Position numbers and translations under genes: made by a program. From an uncultured Bacteroides sp. (GTDB lineage Bacteria > Bacteroidota > Bacteroidia > Bacteroidales > Bacteroidaceae), in contig CAMTFK010000211.1 in assembly GCA_947071285.1 (NCBI GenBank), positions 1 to 7,889 on the forward strand: DNA of 7,889 bases, given 5' to 3'. Below, piece after piece: positions 1 to 7,323 of the stretch. Within the stretch, counting starts at the first letter, position 1. Each line of letters starts with the position of its first letter. The notes below the pieces were generated by a model. That model was given only the letters and a program-made list of their open reading frames with translations. It searched no databases and was not told the origin of the DNA.

Positions 1-827
1 AGCTCTTCAATCAGATATCCATAGTTTCCATCCGGATCTTTTAAAGCCTGATCGTCTTCATGCCCTCCTGCAAGAGAAGCCCACAACGTATTGTACCAGA
101 TCCGACTCTTTCCCAGAATCATCGATTTCACTTTTCGAGGCAAAGGATTGGAAGAATCCGAATAAACCAATTCGAAGGCAGCAGGATGCAGCTGTGTCAT
201 ATAGTCCCTGACCTTCTTTTCACCATCCTTTCCGTCAAGTCCTATCACCGGTATGTAAATCACTTTATCCAGATAATCTCCAAACTCACTTTTGACAGTT
301 TCCACCGGCTGGCTTCCTTTCATTATCACCAAACTGGCAGTTCCGGTTTTCTCGAGTACAGCGTATACCTCGTCAAACACAGAATACGCCTTATCCAAGT
401 TAAACATAATCTGACCTTTGCCTGCCAACAATGCCTCTTCCAATGTTGGAACAGTATGTCCTGTCAGATTTCCATCCTTATCTTTCAGTTTCAACTTCTT
501 GATTTCTGCCAATGTATAATCTTTAATCAATCCTTTACCATTGGTTGTCCGGTCTACACGGTCATCGTGCATCAATATTAATTGTCCGTCTTTAGTCTTG
601 TGAATATCAATCTCCACAATATCCACTCCCATTTGTATGGCACTATCAATTGCCGCTACGGAATTTTCCGGTGCACTCCGCCAGTTCCCCCGGTGTGCCA
701 CGACTAACACCTGATCGGACTTCGGATCTAAAAATGCCTTACGGATCGTTTCTCCCCGTTGTGCAAACAATATAAGAGGTTGCAAACAACAGAATATCCC
801 TAACCATATCAGTTTGTAGTTTTTCAT
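1..827 (-). CDS. Secreted glycerophosphodiester phosphodiesterase (GDPD family), C-terminus cut off by window edge
   Basis: My translation of the minus strand from the ATG at 825-827 stays open to base 1 (275 codons). It begins MKNYKLIWLG, then a hydrophobic stretch ending LILFA-Q near residue 22. This looks like a signal peptidase I site without a lipobox, so a soluble periplasmic or exported protein. GDPD active-site motifs follow in order: AHRG (His45, Arg46), PEN (53-55), VEIDIH (Glu72, Asp74) and LMHDD (His87), then DRTTNGKG. The family hydrolyses glycerophosphodiesters to sn-glycerol 3-phosphate and an alcohol, using a metal ion and the two histidines. The later motif usually written as Glu-x-Lys reads NLDK (143-146), a conservative Asp. 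Roughly 30 C-terminal residues appear to be missing. An in-frame ATG at 831-833 would add Met-Thr; neither start has a clear ribosome site, so the choice is uncertain. It is the last visible gene of the operon, 27 bp after gene 5 (21 bp with the other start). The family call is firm; the substrate is unknown. Confidence 0.93.
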   Translation of the reverse strand, partial: MKNYKLIWLGIFCCLQPLILFAQRGETIRKAFLDPKSDQVLVVAHRGNWRSAPENSVAAIDSAIQMGVDIVEIDIHKTKDGQLILMHDDRVDRTTNGKGLIKDYTLAEIKKLKLKDKDGNLTGHTVPTLEEALLAGKGQIMFNLDKAYSVFDEVYAVLEKTGTASLVIMKGSQPVETVKSEFGDYLDKVIYIPVIGLDGKDGEKKVRDYMTQLHPAAFELVYSDSSNPLPRKVKSMILGKSRIWYNTLWASLAGGHEDDQALKDPDGNYGYLIEE

Positions 828-854
828 TGTCATTCGTTTAAATAAATTGTATCA

Positions 855-3083
855 TTATTCTTGATAAGCTCCCGGCCACATCGCATTTTTATCACGCGGA
901 TTCCCCAACTGGTCAGTGGAAAAAGCATCCATCTCTTCCAACCATTTTCCAAACTCCTCACCTAAATTCTGGAAAGGACAACTATCCGGTTTAAAGCCGG
1001 TTGTGATCGCATTCTTAACAGCGTCGGAAGCAGTCCGGGTAAACTCATTCACATTCCCGTCCCAAGTATAGACAGAACGATTGGCATCCCATACGACATT
1101 TAAAGAGCTAATCGTACTGTTATACTTATCAAACTCTGATGTTGTAAACTTGTTGGTTGATGCAGGCATGATCGTACCGCCCATCAGATTATACCCTTTG
1201 GATGTCAAATGGCGAGTATCATCACCGGACATTTCAACAACCGGATTAGCTGCATTTTTATTCAGGATGATATTATTCATCAAGAATGATTGCCGGGCCG
1301 GCCAGGATTCACAACGAATAACAGCCCCGCTATTTTGAGCACCATCCTCGATAATGGTAGAGTTTACAATCAACATACTCCCCGCGCCGTTAATGGTTCC
1401 ATCTCTACCACTATTATTGGTAACAGTTGTATTATTCATACATAAATGACCGTTTGACATTTGAATAGCATAACCGAACTGTCCGCCTTCATTGCCTGTA
1501 ATGGAGCAATTATTCATAAAAAGAATACTCCCACTGTCATTGACGCGAATTGCGCCTCCACGCGAAGATGCCTTGTTGTTTCTCAACTGCACATGATTTA
1601 GTTTGGCTGTCCCCTTATACATGAATATACCGGAACCACCAGCCTCACCTGAACCATTTACTCCCGCATTATAGCACTTTTCAATGATACAATGATTCAA
1701 CTGTAATGTTGCATTGCCACTGCTACCATTCGCAATCAGGAATCCACCGCTATAGCCATTTATTTTCTCATTGGGATGATAACCGCAAGAGAACGTACAA
1801 CCTTCAAATGTAATATCTATCTGGTTTCCTAATGTAAACAAGGAATAATCACCCGCATCCGCAATGCCGTTATTATTTGCATCTCCTGTGAAAGTAGTCA
1901 GATACCGGACAGGATCACGCTTGCTTAAATCCTTCCGGGTACTTTGAGGATCATATCCACCCACAACCTTTATTTCGACTTGTTTGCTATATCCGCTATA
2001 CTCTATTTTCAGACCGGCTTCCTGATCTGCTATCAAATAGGTACCGCCTGCCACATAGATATTCTTACCATCCAATTTCTTAGCATTCGCAGTCGTGATC
2101 GCACTGTTAGTGTTAGTTCTCAATAGATTGCGTAACCCGTCTACTCCCATTGCATTATCCCAATCCATACCGGTAGCATTCCCTGTAGCATGCTCTTTCA
2201 CATAATAAGCGTCCAATTGCAATTCCGTTGCATCTCCCCCATGGATTGTACCAGTCTCCCATGGAGTGACAATCGGTTCACTCAATCTAATGACCGAACC
2301 TTCTACTTTCAAAGTAAATTCATAACAAAATCCGGCCTTTATTGCAGGAATGCCTGGCAATACCAGATCTTCCCCCTTGTAATTTAAAGAAACGAAAGTA
2401 CTATTAGGATTTGCAGCTCCCGGAGCTACGATCGCCGTATATTTACATCCGCTTTGTCCGGCTTTCCCTCCTTCAGGAATGGTGACATACGGTGAAACAA
2501 GTGCAGTTCCCGATGAAACATTTCCGTCCGTATATCCCTGATAGGAACCGATTTTAACTCCTAGAGCTTTACTTTGTGAGTCTATATCGTCCAATGTCAT
2601 GATAACTTTCGCCATTCTCCGGTTCATATTCAGATGAAGGACACCTGATCCCTCATTTATAGCATCTTCTACTGTGCAAGTCATGTAGTCTGCGCTCGCC
2701 AGATTTTCCAAACTCTGCTGATTAATAGGAAGAGAGAAGTTGGCTACGCTTGTTCCTTCAGTCACCGGATAAAAGGCAGAATAAGTAACAGGTTCATTTC
2801 CCCACCTAAGATAATAGTTATCTGTAGGAGCCCATTGCCCTCCAGACAACATATAAGTCACACTACCATCTTCGCAACTCAACAGAATCTGGTCTCCATT
2901 ATTAAATTGCATTTGCTGTTCATTTGTTCCTGTAGGATTACTACGGGTATATGCAGCATCAATAACAGCATTGATCTTGATTGCACCGGAGTCTTCATTG
3001 AACACGGCTATCTCTTTATCCGTATCACAAGCTGCCATACCCGTTAATATACATGCAGCCAATATATGTTTAGTAATTTTCAT
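855..3083 (-). CDS. Lipoprotein with fimbrillin-like N-terminal half fused to right-handed beta-helix / choice-of-anchor-Q-like half
   Basis: The 742-residue product has a lipobox-like MAAC with Cys19 as the lipidation site, followed by the charged DTDKE. Residues about 30-278 look like a fimbrillin/Mfa-like domain: the TRS site at 46-48, an FNNGDQI segment, RWGNEPVTYSAFYP (93-106), the ASADYM segment, and NRRMAKVIMTL (154-164), the counterpart of the family's HAxSKL strand. Residues about 292-740 form a Ser/Asn/Gly-rich beta-helix with repeated coils around MNNC (523-526), CMNNTT (548-553) and LMNNI (601-605). It ends in DQLGNPRDKNAMWPGAY, resembling the choice-of-anchor-Q signature. This half aligns throughout with the lipoprotein at 4023-5483, including five cysteines (465, 470, 526, 548, 591). 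A dockerin-like loop lies at 401-412. No catalytic site is recognised; binding or adhesion is the likeliest role, by inference. The start is fixed by a strong Shine-Dalgarno sequence 9 nt upstream and by the signal peptide. Confidence 0.9.
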   Translation of the reverse strand: MKITKHILAACILTGMAACDTDKEIAVFNEDSGAIKINAVIDAAYTRSNPTGTNEQQMQFNNGDQILLSCEDGSVTYMLSGGQWAPTDNYYLRWGNEPVTYSAFYPVTEGTSVANFSLPINQQSLENLASADYMTCTVEDAINEGSGVLHLNMNRRMAKVIMTLDDIDSQSKALGVKIGSYQGYTDGNVSSGTALVSPYVTIPEGGKAGQSGCKYTAIVAPGAANPNSTFVSLNYKGEDLVLPGIPAIKAGFCYEFTLKVEGSVIRLSEPIVTPWETGTIHGGDATELQLDAYYVKEHATGNATGMDWDNAMGVDGLRNLLRTNTNSAITTANAKKLDGKNIYVAGGTYLIADQEAGLKIEYSGYSKQVEIKVVGGYDPQSTRKDLSKRDPVRYLTTFTGDANNNGIADAGDYSLFTLGNQIDITFEGCTFSCGYHPNEKINGYSGGFLIANGSSGNATLQLNHCIIEKCYNAGVNGSGEAGGSGIFMYKGTAKLNHVQLRNNKASSRGGAIRVNDSGSILFMNNCSITGNEGGQFGYAIQMSNGHLCMNNTTVTNNSGRDGTINGAGSMLIVNSTIIEDGAQNSGAVIRCESWPARQSFLMNNIILNKNAANPVVEMSGDDTRHLTSKGYNLMGGTIMPASTNKFTTSEFDKYNSTISSLNVVWDANRSVYTWDGNVNEFTRTASDAVKNAITTGFKPDSCPFQNLGEEFGKWLEEMDAFSTDQLGNPRDKNAMWPGAYQE
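1848..1883 (-). other. Dockerin-like calcium-loop motif in the fusion protein (residues 401-412)
   Basis: The codons read DANNNGIADAGD. Asp1, Asn3, Asn5, Gly6, Asp9 and Asp12 match the spacing of the dockerin/F-hand loop (D-x-N/D-x-D/N-G-x-x-D/N-x-x-D). The loop follows the strand TTFTG and is followed by hydrophobic YSLFTLG. Only one copy is present, whereas true dockerins have two, so this is probably a metal-stabilised insertion in the beta-helix rather than a cohesin-binding dockerin. Calcium binding is inferred. Confidence 0.55.
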
Positions 3084-3092
3084 AACTCATCT

Positions 3093-3100
3093 CCTCCTTT
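3093..3100 (-). promoter_or_regulatory. Strong Shine-Dalgarno site of the fimbrillin/beta-helix fusion gene
   Basis: On the minus strand this reads AAAGGAGG, fully complementary to the usual 16S rRNA 3' end CCUCCUUU. It begins directly after the TAA stop of the preceding gene (3101-3103) and lies 9 nt before the ATG at 3081-3083. The other four visible start regions lack anything comparable, as is usual in Bacteroidota. A second ATG at 3088-3090 is only 2 nt from the site, is in another frame, and reaches a stop after six codons. Confidence 0.8.
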
Positions 3101-4000
3101 TTATTTCTGATCGATAATCTGACCGGTTGCCCGATATTTCATTTGCATGGTAGCCAACCGTGCCGTTTCATTTACATTCAGTGTCAGCGTATGCTCTACT
3201 CCCTTTTGCAACTCAATGGGCTCTTCAGCAGTCCATATATACAATTTTCCGTCATAACTGAAATTGACAGAAAAGCCTTCTATTATTGTTTGCGGGAGAA
3301 GAATACATTCATACCCATCCGTACCCTTATAAGGGGCGATAGTTGTAGCTACAGCATCTTCCCGTGGAATGACTACCGGTTCCGGCACTGACAAATCACA
3401 AATACCACCCACTATTGTACCATTTACAGCCATATCGCCCAATTTACTGATCGCCGCATCTTCCATACCATTATTTACCGTCACTTTTATAATCAGCTTG
3501 CTCATGGCATGATCCAAAGTAACTTTCAATCTACCATCTGCGGTGAGATCCTGTTTCGGATCAACCATTGATTTAGTCAACAGGAAATCAGAAGCAATCA
3601 CATTTTCCTCGGTAGTTTGGTTGCTTTGTATGTTGATAGCTAACGGAGTATCTAAACCAGCTTCCGAAATGTAAGGAGCATACGCTATTACTGTTACCGG
3701 AGTTCTTGCATTATCCCAAAGCATTTGTTGCCCGTCCACCGTATTCCAGTCATTATTAGATTTTACCATTTGCGAATTATAATCATAAGCAATGTTTTCA
3801 CTGTTATGAATGATCAGTCCGAAACTCTCCAGATTACTTGCATCATATCCGGCACGCGACACAGGAGCCTTCACTTCTGTTACAACACGGATTATATGAT
3901 CTTCGGGAAAGTTAACGGTCGGCAGTGTTCCGTCTTCAATGCTTGAACATCCTGTCAGACTGATGATCAAAGCGGTCATTATATAAAATTTGTTTTTCAT
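3101..4000 (-). CDS. Fimbrillin-family (Mfa-like) lipoprotein
   Basis: The frame is open from an ATG at 4043-4045, but that start overlaps the preceding gene and puts 15 polar residues before the signal peptide. The ATG at 3998-4000 gives MKNKFYIMTALIISLTGC, a lipoprotein signal with Cys18, and a 22-bp gap, so I chose it (299 residues). Fimbrillin features follow: APVSRAG (45-51), a LESFGLIIHN strand (57-66), YDYN (72-75), MLWDN (93-97), PVTVIAYAPY (101-110), ASDFLLT (136-142), LKVTLDHAMSKLIIKV (158-173) and a C-terminal WTAEEPIELQKGVEHTLTLNV-like segment (256-276). The family includes shaft and tip subunits of type V pili and many uncharacterised surface lipoproteins of gut Bacteroidota. Lying between two beta-helix genes, it could pair with the product of 4023-5483 as the split counterpart of the fusion protein downstream. 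The pilus role is inferred, not shown. No enzyme motif is seen. Confidence 0.88.
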   Translation of the reverse strand: MKNKFYIMTALIISLTGCSSIEDGTLPTVNFPEDHIIRVVTEVKAPVSRAGYDASNLESFGLIIHNSENIAYDYNSQMVKSNNDWNTVDGQQMLWDNARTPVTVIAYAPYISEAGLDTPLAINIQSNQTTEENVIASDFLLTKSMVDPKQDLTADGRLKVTLDHAMSKLIIKVTVNNGMEDAAISKLGDMAVNGTIVGGICDLSVPEPVVIPREDAVATTIAPYKGTDGYECILLPQTIIEGFSVNFSYDGKLYIWTAEEPIELQKGVEHTLTLNVNETARLATMQMKYRATGQIIDQK

Positions 4001-4022
4001 ATCACAATTACTTTTTAAAGAT

Positions 4023-5483
4023 TCAGTTGGACAATACAGCATCATAAGCTCCCATTTGCATCTTATCAGGATTGCGTGTCACGCCACGCTGATCCAATCC
4101 GAAAGCATCTTCACCAATCCATTCCACAAAGACTTCACCTAAATTAACCACAGGAGAAGCAGCAGGATTGAAACTTTTCACAGCATTGATTACAGCTTGT
4201 TTGGTAGCATAACCACCCACCTGTCCGATCTGGTCAATATTCCACTTATAAACACCCTCTTCCGTCAGGTTGCCATTCACAAGGGTAGGATAAGCAGTAT
4301 CAGAAACGTCCATTGTGAAATTATTAACTCGCTGATACAAGTTATATCCCATGGAGTAAGCTTCTTTATTCGCTCCATTCAAAATGAAGCTTGGAGCGGT
4401 AGAATTCTCGGAAATCAACAGGTTATTAATAAACTTAGTATCACCATCAATAGAGGTTTCACATCGAAAGGCGCCATACTCCTGATCAATATCATGCCCT
4501 ACAATCGTACTATTAGCGAGCATGAAACTACCTCCCCCGTTTAAAGCAGCACCTTTTCCCGGATTTCCGACAATGGTTGTGTTATTCATACAAATATGTC
4601 CCGATGATATCTGAATACCGACCCCAAAAAGTTCTCTTACTGAATTGCCAGTTATCAGGCAATTATTCATAAACACAACAGCCTTATTGCTGTTACACCG
4701 TATTGCTCCGCCACGGCTATCCGCCGCATTATCCAGAAACTTCACATTGTTCAGTTTCGAGCTCCCGGAAGCAATAAGAATAGCTGTACCTCCCGCTACT
4801 CCTCCTTGCCCGTTGACAGCTTCCGTTTTACAATCCCTGATAATACAATCCGTTAATTCGACAGAGGTGCTATTGACGTTACCATTGATATAAATTCCGC
4901 TACCACACTCGTTAGACTTGGCATCATTATTAGAAAGGTACCCATATTGAAAAGTAACTCCTTCAATCCCAATAATCCCTCCTTTCACCAACAATAGTCC
5001 GCAATCACCGGAATCAGCCTGATTATTACCGTTTACATCTCCGCTGATCACTGTCTTATACGTATCAATACGACGATTAGTCAGATCTGTCCCTTCGCTC
5101 AACAAACTATATCCTCCTTTGATCGCTTTAATGTCTTTGCGGATAATCACCCCGAGTCCTCCGGTCTCGGACATCACATATTTTCCCTGGCTCATGTAAA
5201 TAGTACTCTTGGACAGATCGATAGATCCACTCAATAATTTGCGAAAACCAGCTACATCCATTGCCTGATCCCATGAAGTACCATCCATGTCCCCTTCACC
5301 GAATTGAGTTACAAAATAACTTTCCAGTCCTTTTTGCAAGACAACTTCTTCATCCAGATCATCATCATAATCAGTAATCATCGGAGGATCAACCATCTCA
5401 TAATCTTCCTGACACGCCTGGCTCACTAAAATAGTGAAGGCCAAAAGCCCAATCTTTGATATTGTGAGCAACTTATTTTTCAT
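4023..5483 (-). CDS. Surface lipoprotein with right-handed beta-helix and choice-of-anchor-Q-like C-terminus
   Basis: The 486-residue product starts with a signal peptide ending VSQAC (Cys24). The following QED fits the acidic surface-export signal of Bacteroidota lipoproteins, and an acidic spacer DYDDDLDEE lies at 38-46. From about residue 55 (YFVTQFGEGDMDGTSWDQAM) it follows the layout of parallel beta-helix surface proteins. Coils rich in Gly, Asn and Ser include SRGGAIRC (256-263), FMNNCLITGN (271-280), CMNNTTIVGN (298-307) and FINNLLISEN (351-360). The end, DQRGVTRNPDKMQMGAYD (464-481), resembles the choice-of-anchor-Q signature. A dockerin-like loop is at 149-160. It is a clear paralogue of residues 292-740 of the protein at 855-3083. 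I see no polysaccharide-lyase or hydrolase active site, so a binding or structural role is favoured but a lyase-like enzyme is not excluded. It lies 52 bp after the SusD-like gene, the longest gap in the operon, with no convincing promoter or hairpin. Confidence 0.9.
   Translation of the reverse strand: MKNKLLTISKIGLLAFTILVSQACQEDYEMVDPPMITDYDDDLDEEVVLQKGLESYFVTQFGEGDMDGTSWDQAMDVAGFRKLLSGSIDLSKSTIYMSQGKYVMSETGGLGVIIRKDIKAIKGGYSLLSEGTDLTNRRIDTYKTVISGDVNGNNQADSGDCGLLLVKGGIIGIEGVTFQYGYLSNNDAKSNECGSGIYINGNVNSTSVELTDCIIRDCKTEAVNGQGGVAGGTAILIASGSSKLNNVKFLDNAADSRGGAIRCNSNKAVVFMNNCLITGNSVRELFGVGIQISSGHICMNNTTIVGNPGKGAALNGGGSFMLANSTIVGHDIDQEYGAFRCETSIDGDTKFINNLLISENSTAPSFILNGANKEAYSMGYNLYQRVNNFTMDVSDTAYPTLVNGNLTEEGVYKWNIDQIGQVGGYATKQAVINAVKSFNPAASPVVNLGEVFVEWIGEDAFGLDQRGVTRNPDKMQMGAYDAVLSN
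5004..5039 (-). other. Dockerin-like calcium-loop motif in the beta-helix lipoprotein (residues 149-160)
   Basis: The codons read DVNGNNQADSGD. Asp1, Asn3, Asn5, Asp9 and Asp12 fit the dockerin-type calcium loop; position 6, usually Gly, is Asn. It sits at the equivalent place to the loop in the paralogue at 1848-1883, after TVISG and before CGLLLVKG. The ligand positions are kept although the residues between them differ. Confidence 0.5.
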
Positions 5484-5535
5484 TTTTCTTCATTTTAAAC
5501 TTGTACACTAAATTGAAATAATTACAGTTCACCGC

Positions 5536-7311
5536 TTAACGGGCAATATCCGGATAACCGGGATTCTGTTTCAGATATTCATTCTGCTCCAATTGGGTCT
5601 GTGAAAACGGGAACAATTCATAATGAGTATCTGCATCCCGTTTCTTGTCCCACCATGCATCCTGAAATCTTCCGAAGCGGATCAAATCCGTACGACGACG
5701 GCTCTCCGCAAGAAATTCCCGCCCCCATTCATCAAGCATTTCTTTTAGATCAAGTACCACGTTACCTTCCGGCTGATAAGCGATATCTGCAGTAAAGTTT
5801 TCATAGTTGCGTTTACGCACGCTGTTCAACAGCTTGCCGGCCTCGCCTGCCTGTCCGAGACGAAGAAGGCATTCCGCCTGCGAATAAATAATCTCCGCCA
5901 AACGGATTTCCGTATAATCCGACTCTATAAAATATCCTCCATCAAACGGATAGAAAGGATACTTCACACAGTAAAGCCCCGAGTTGAAATCTCCGTTTCC
6001 CAGTTTAGACTCCTGATAATTCGGGTTGGCAATATAACCGGATTCTGCGTTACCTTCAAAACGTCCCACTTGATCAAGTAGGTAAAGGACATATTGATTA
6101 TCCGGATTCTTGGCATATCCCCCAGTAATACTGGAATTAGCTATTTTCCCTTCCATGAAGAACATACCTTCCCGTGTATTATTACTCGTATTTACATATT
6201 GTTTATAACGTTTATCGCCCGCATACTTGGCGAATTTCTGCGTAACCATGCCCAATTCATAATCAAACAATGCACGTGGTTGCTGGTTATTATAACTTGG
6301 CGAAAGTGCATATTTGGGATTTCGGCTGCCATCTCCTTCAATTTTCAGGTATTTCTCACAACCATAAGGAAGGGCCCGCCCGTAAACTGTTCTCTTATCA
6401 TTTTTCAGATGCCAGCTAGTCAGTCCATAAGAACCGGGAAAACCGAGGATTACTTCATTACACATTTCATTATTCCAGTCAAAAGGTTCGTACCAGTTAT
6501 CAGCGATTGCATAATAGCCGAATTCTCCTCCGGTAATACGCTCACACATATCAATACATTCCTGCCATTTAGGCTGTCCAATCCACTTTTCCGCATTTAA
6601 ATAAAGACGTACCAGCAATGCAGCAGCCCCCGCTTTAGTAAATTGTCCTTGTTGACCGCCATTACCAGATTGTCCGATTTTGGAAGGTAAAGCTACCAGA
6701 CAGACATCTCTCAACTCACTTTCGATAAAATCAAACATAACCTGTGGAGATACCTGCTTCCGGTTTTCCGGCTGTTCATTGACCGCTTGGTCAGAAGTCG
6801 TAGTTAAGATACAATTACGGTAACTATTAAGCAGGCGAAGATAACAGTAAGCTCTCATACAACGTAGTTGCGCTTTAAAACTATCAAACTCACTGTCACT
6901 TAAATTAAATTTAGAAGGATTCAATTGAGACAAATCATCCAACACCAGATTGCATTGACCGATACCGCCATACATGCCTTCCCACTCGTTTGTCCAGTCT
7001 TCCTGATTAATGTCATCGTATTGATGATAATGATATTTTTCCCATTTACCGCCATCATACCACCAAGTTCCCCGAGTAGGCGTTATCAACTGATCCCCTG
7101 TCAGTTCTTCGTGTTCATGACGTCTGACAATGGATTCATAGATATGCTCAAACGGACGAAAAACGGCGTTGATAACATCCTGTTTGGTATTATAATAGTT
7201 TTGAGACATGACCTGATCATACACCGTTTCCGACAGATCTGTACAGGATGGCAAACTAATGACTGTACCTGCCATTATCCCTAATCCAATGATATATTTT
7301 GTTATTTTCAT
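5536..7311 (-). CDS. SusD/RagB-family nutrient-binding outer-membrane lipoprotein
   Basis: The 591-residue product has a signal peptide ending SLPSC (Cys23), then TDLSETVYDQ and QNYYNTKQDV, typical of SusD N-termini. The PTRGTWWYDGGKW segment (78-90), followed by YHYHQYD, is a conserved RagB/SusD region rich in aromatic residues. Helical TPR-like segments are at about 147-164 (AQLRCMRAYCYLRLLNSY) and 226-241 (KAGAAALLVRLYLNAE). The C-terminal part has EWGREFLAESRRRTDLIRFG (528-547), LFPFSQTQLEQN (566-577) and QNPGY (582-586), all family hallmarks. Length fits the family. SusD proteins form the lid over the SusC barrel and capture ligand at the cell surface. The gene starts 12 bp after the SusC stop, as usual for these pairs. 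The ligand cannot be read from sequence; with a phosphodiesterase but no glycosidase in view, it need not be a plain polysaccharide. Confidence 0.97.
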   Translation of the reverse strand: MKITKYIIGLGIMAGTVISLPSCTDLSETVYDQVMSQNYYNTKQDVINAVFRPFEHIYESIVRRHEHEELTGDQLITPTRGTWWYDGGKWEKYHYHQYDDINQEDWTNEWEGMYGGIGQCNLVLDDLSQLNPSKFNLSDSEFDSFKAQLRCMRAYCYLRLLNSYRNCILTTTSDQAVNEQPENRKQVSPQVMFDFIESELRDVCLVALPSKIGQSGNGGQQGQFTKAGAAALLVRLYLNAEKWIGQPKWQECIDMCERITGGEFGYYAIADNWYEPFDWNNEMCNEVILGFPGSYGLTSWHLKNDKRTVYGRALPYGCEKYLKIEGDGSRNPKYALSPSYNNQQPRALFDYELGMVTQKFAKYAGDKRYKQYVNTSNNTREGMFFMEGKIANSSITGGYAKNPDNQYVLYLLDQVGRFEGNAESGYIANPNYQESKLGNGDFNSGLYCVKYPFYPFDGGYFIESDYTEIRLAEIIYSQAECLLRLGQAGEAGKLLNSVRKRNYENFTADIAYQPEGNVVLDLKEMLDEWGREFLAESRRRTDLIRFGRFQDAWWDKKRDADTHYELFPFSQTQLEQNEYLKQNPGYPDIAR

Positions 7312-7323
7312 AATCGTCTTTTA

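Noticed and set aside
60..581. A 173-codon open frame on the plus strand
   Set aside because: It is antisense to the GDPD gene, whose minus-strand translation carries all catalytic motifs. The plus-strand product has no recognisable domain or signal and is low-complexity in composition, as expected for a shadow frame.
1848..1883. True dockerin domain implying a cellulosome-like assembly
   Set aside because: Only one loop is present instead of two, it is embedded in the middle of a beta-helix, and no cohesin is seen in the window.
4001..4045. Upstream ATG start for the fimbrillin-like gene
   Set aside because: It would overlap the preceding gene by 23 bp and place 15 polar residues before an otherwise normal lipoprotein signal peptide. 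The ATG at 3998-4000 fits much better.
4023..5483. Beta-helix lipoprotein as a pectate or other polysaccharide lyase
   Set aside because: The fold resembles that of lyases, but I could not find a recognisable catalytic motif, and the ending is of the choice-of-anchor-Q type found on many non-enzymatic surface proteins. It remains possible but is not supported.
5484..5535. Possible internal promoter or terminator in the longest gap (52 bp)
   Set aside because: No convincing Bacteroides -7 (TAnnTTTG) and -33 pair, and no GC-rich hairpin with a T-run, is seen. The ATG at 5491-5493 opens only six codons and is out of frame with the lipoprotein gene.
6094..6600. A 168-codon open frame on the plus strand
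   Set aside because: It lies wholly antisense to the SusD-like gene, has no family resemblance and is rich in Ile, Phe and Thr as expected from reading the opposite strand. The smaller plus-strand frames elsewhere are rejected for the same reason.
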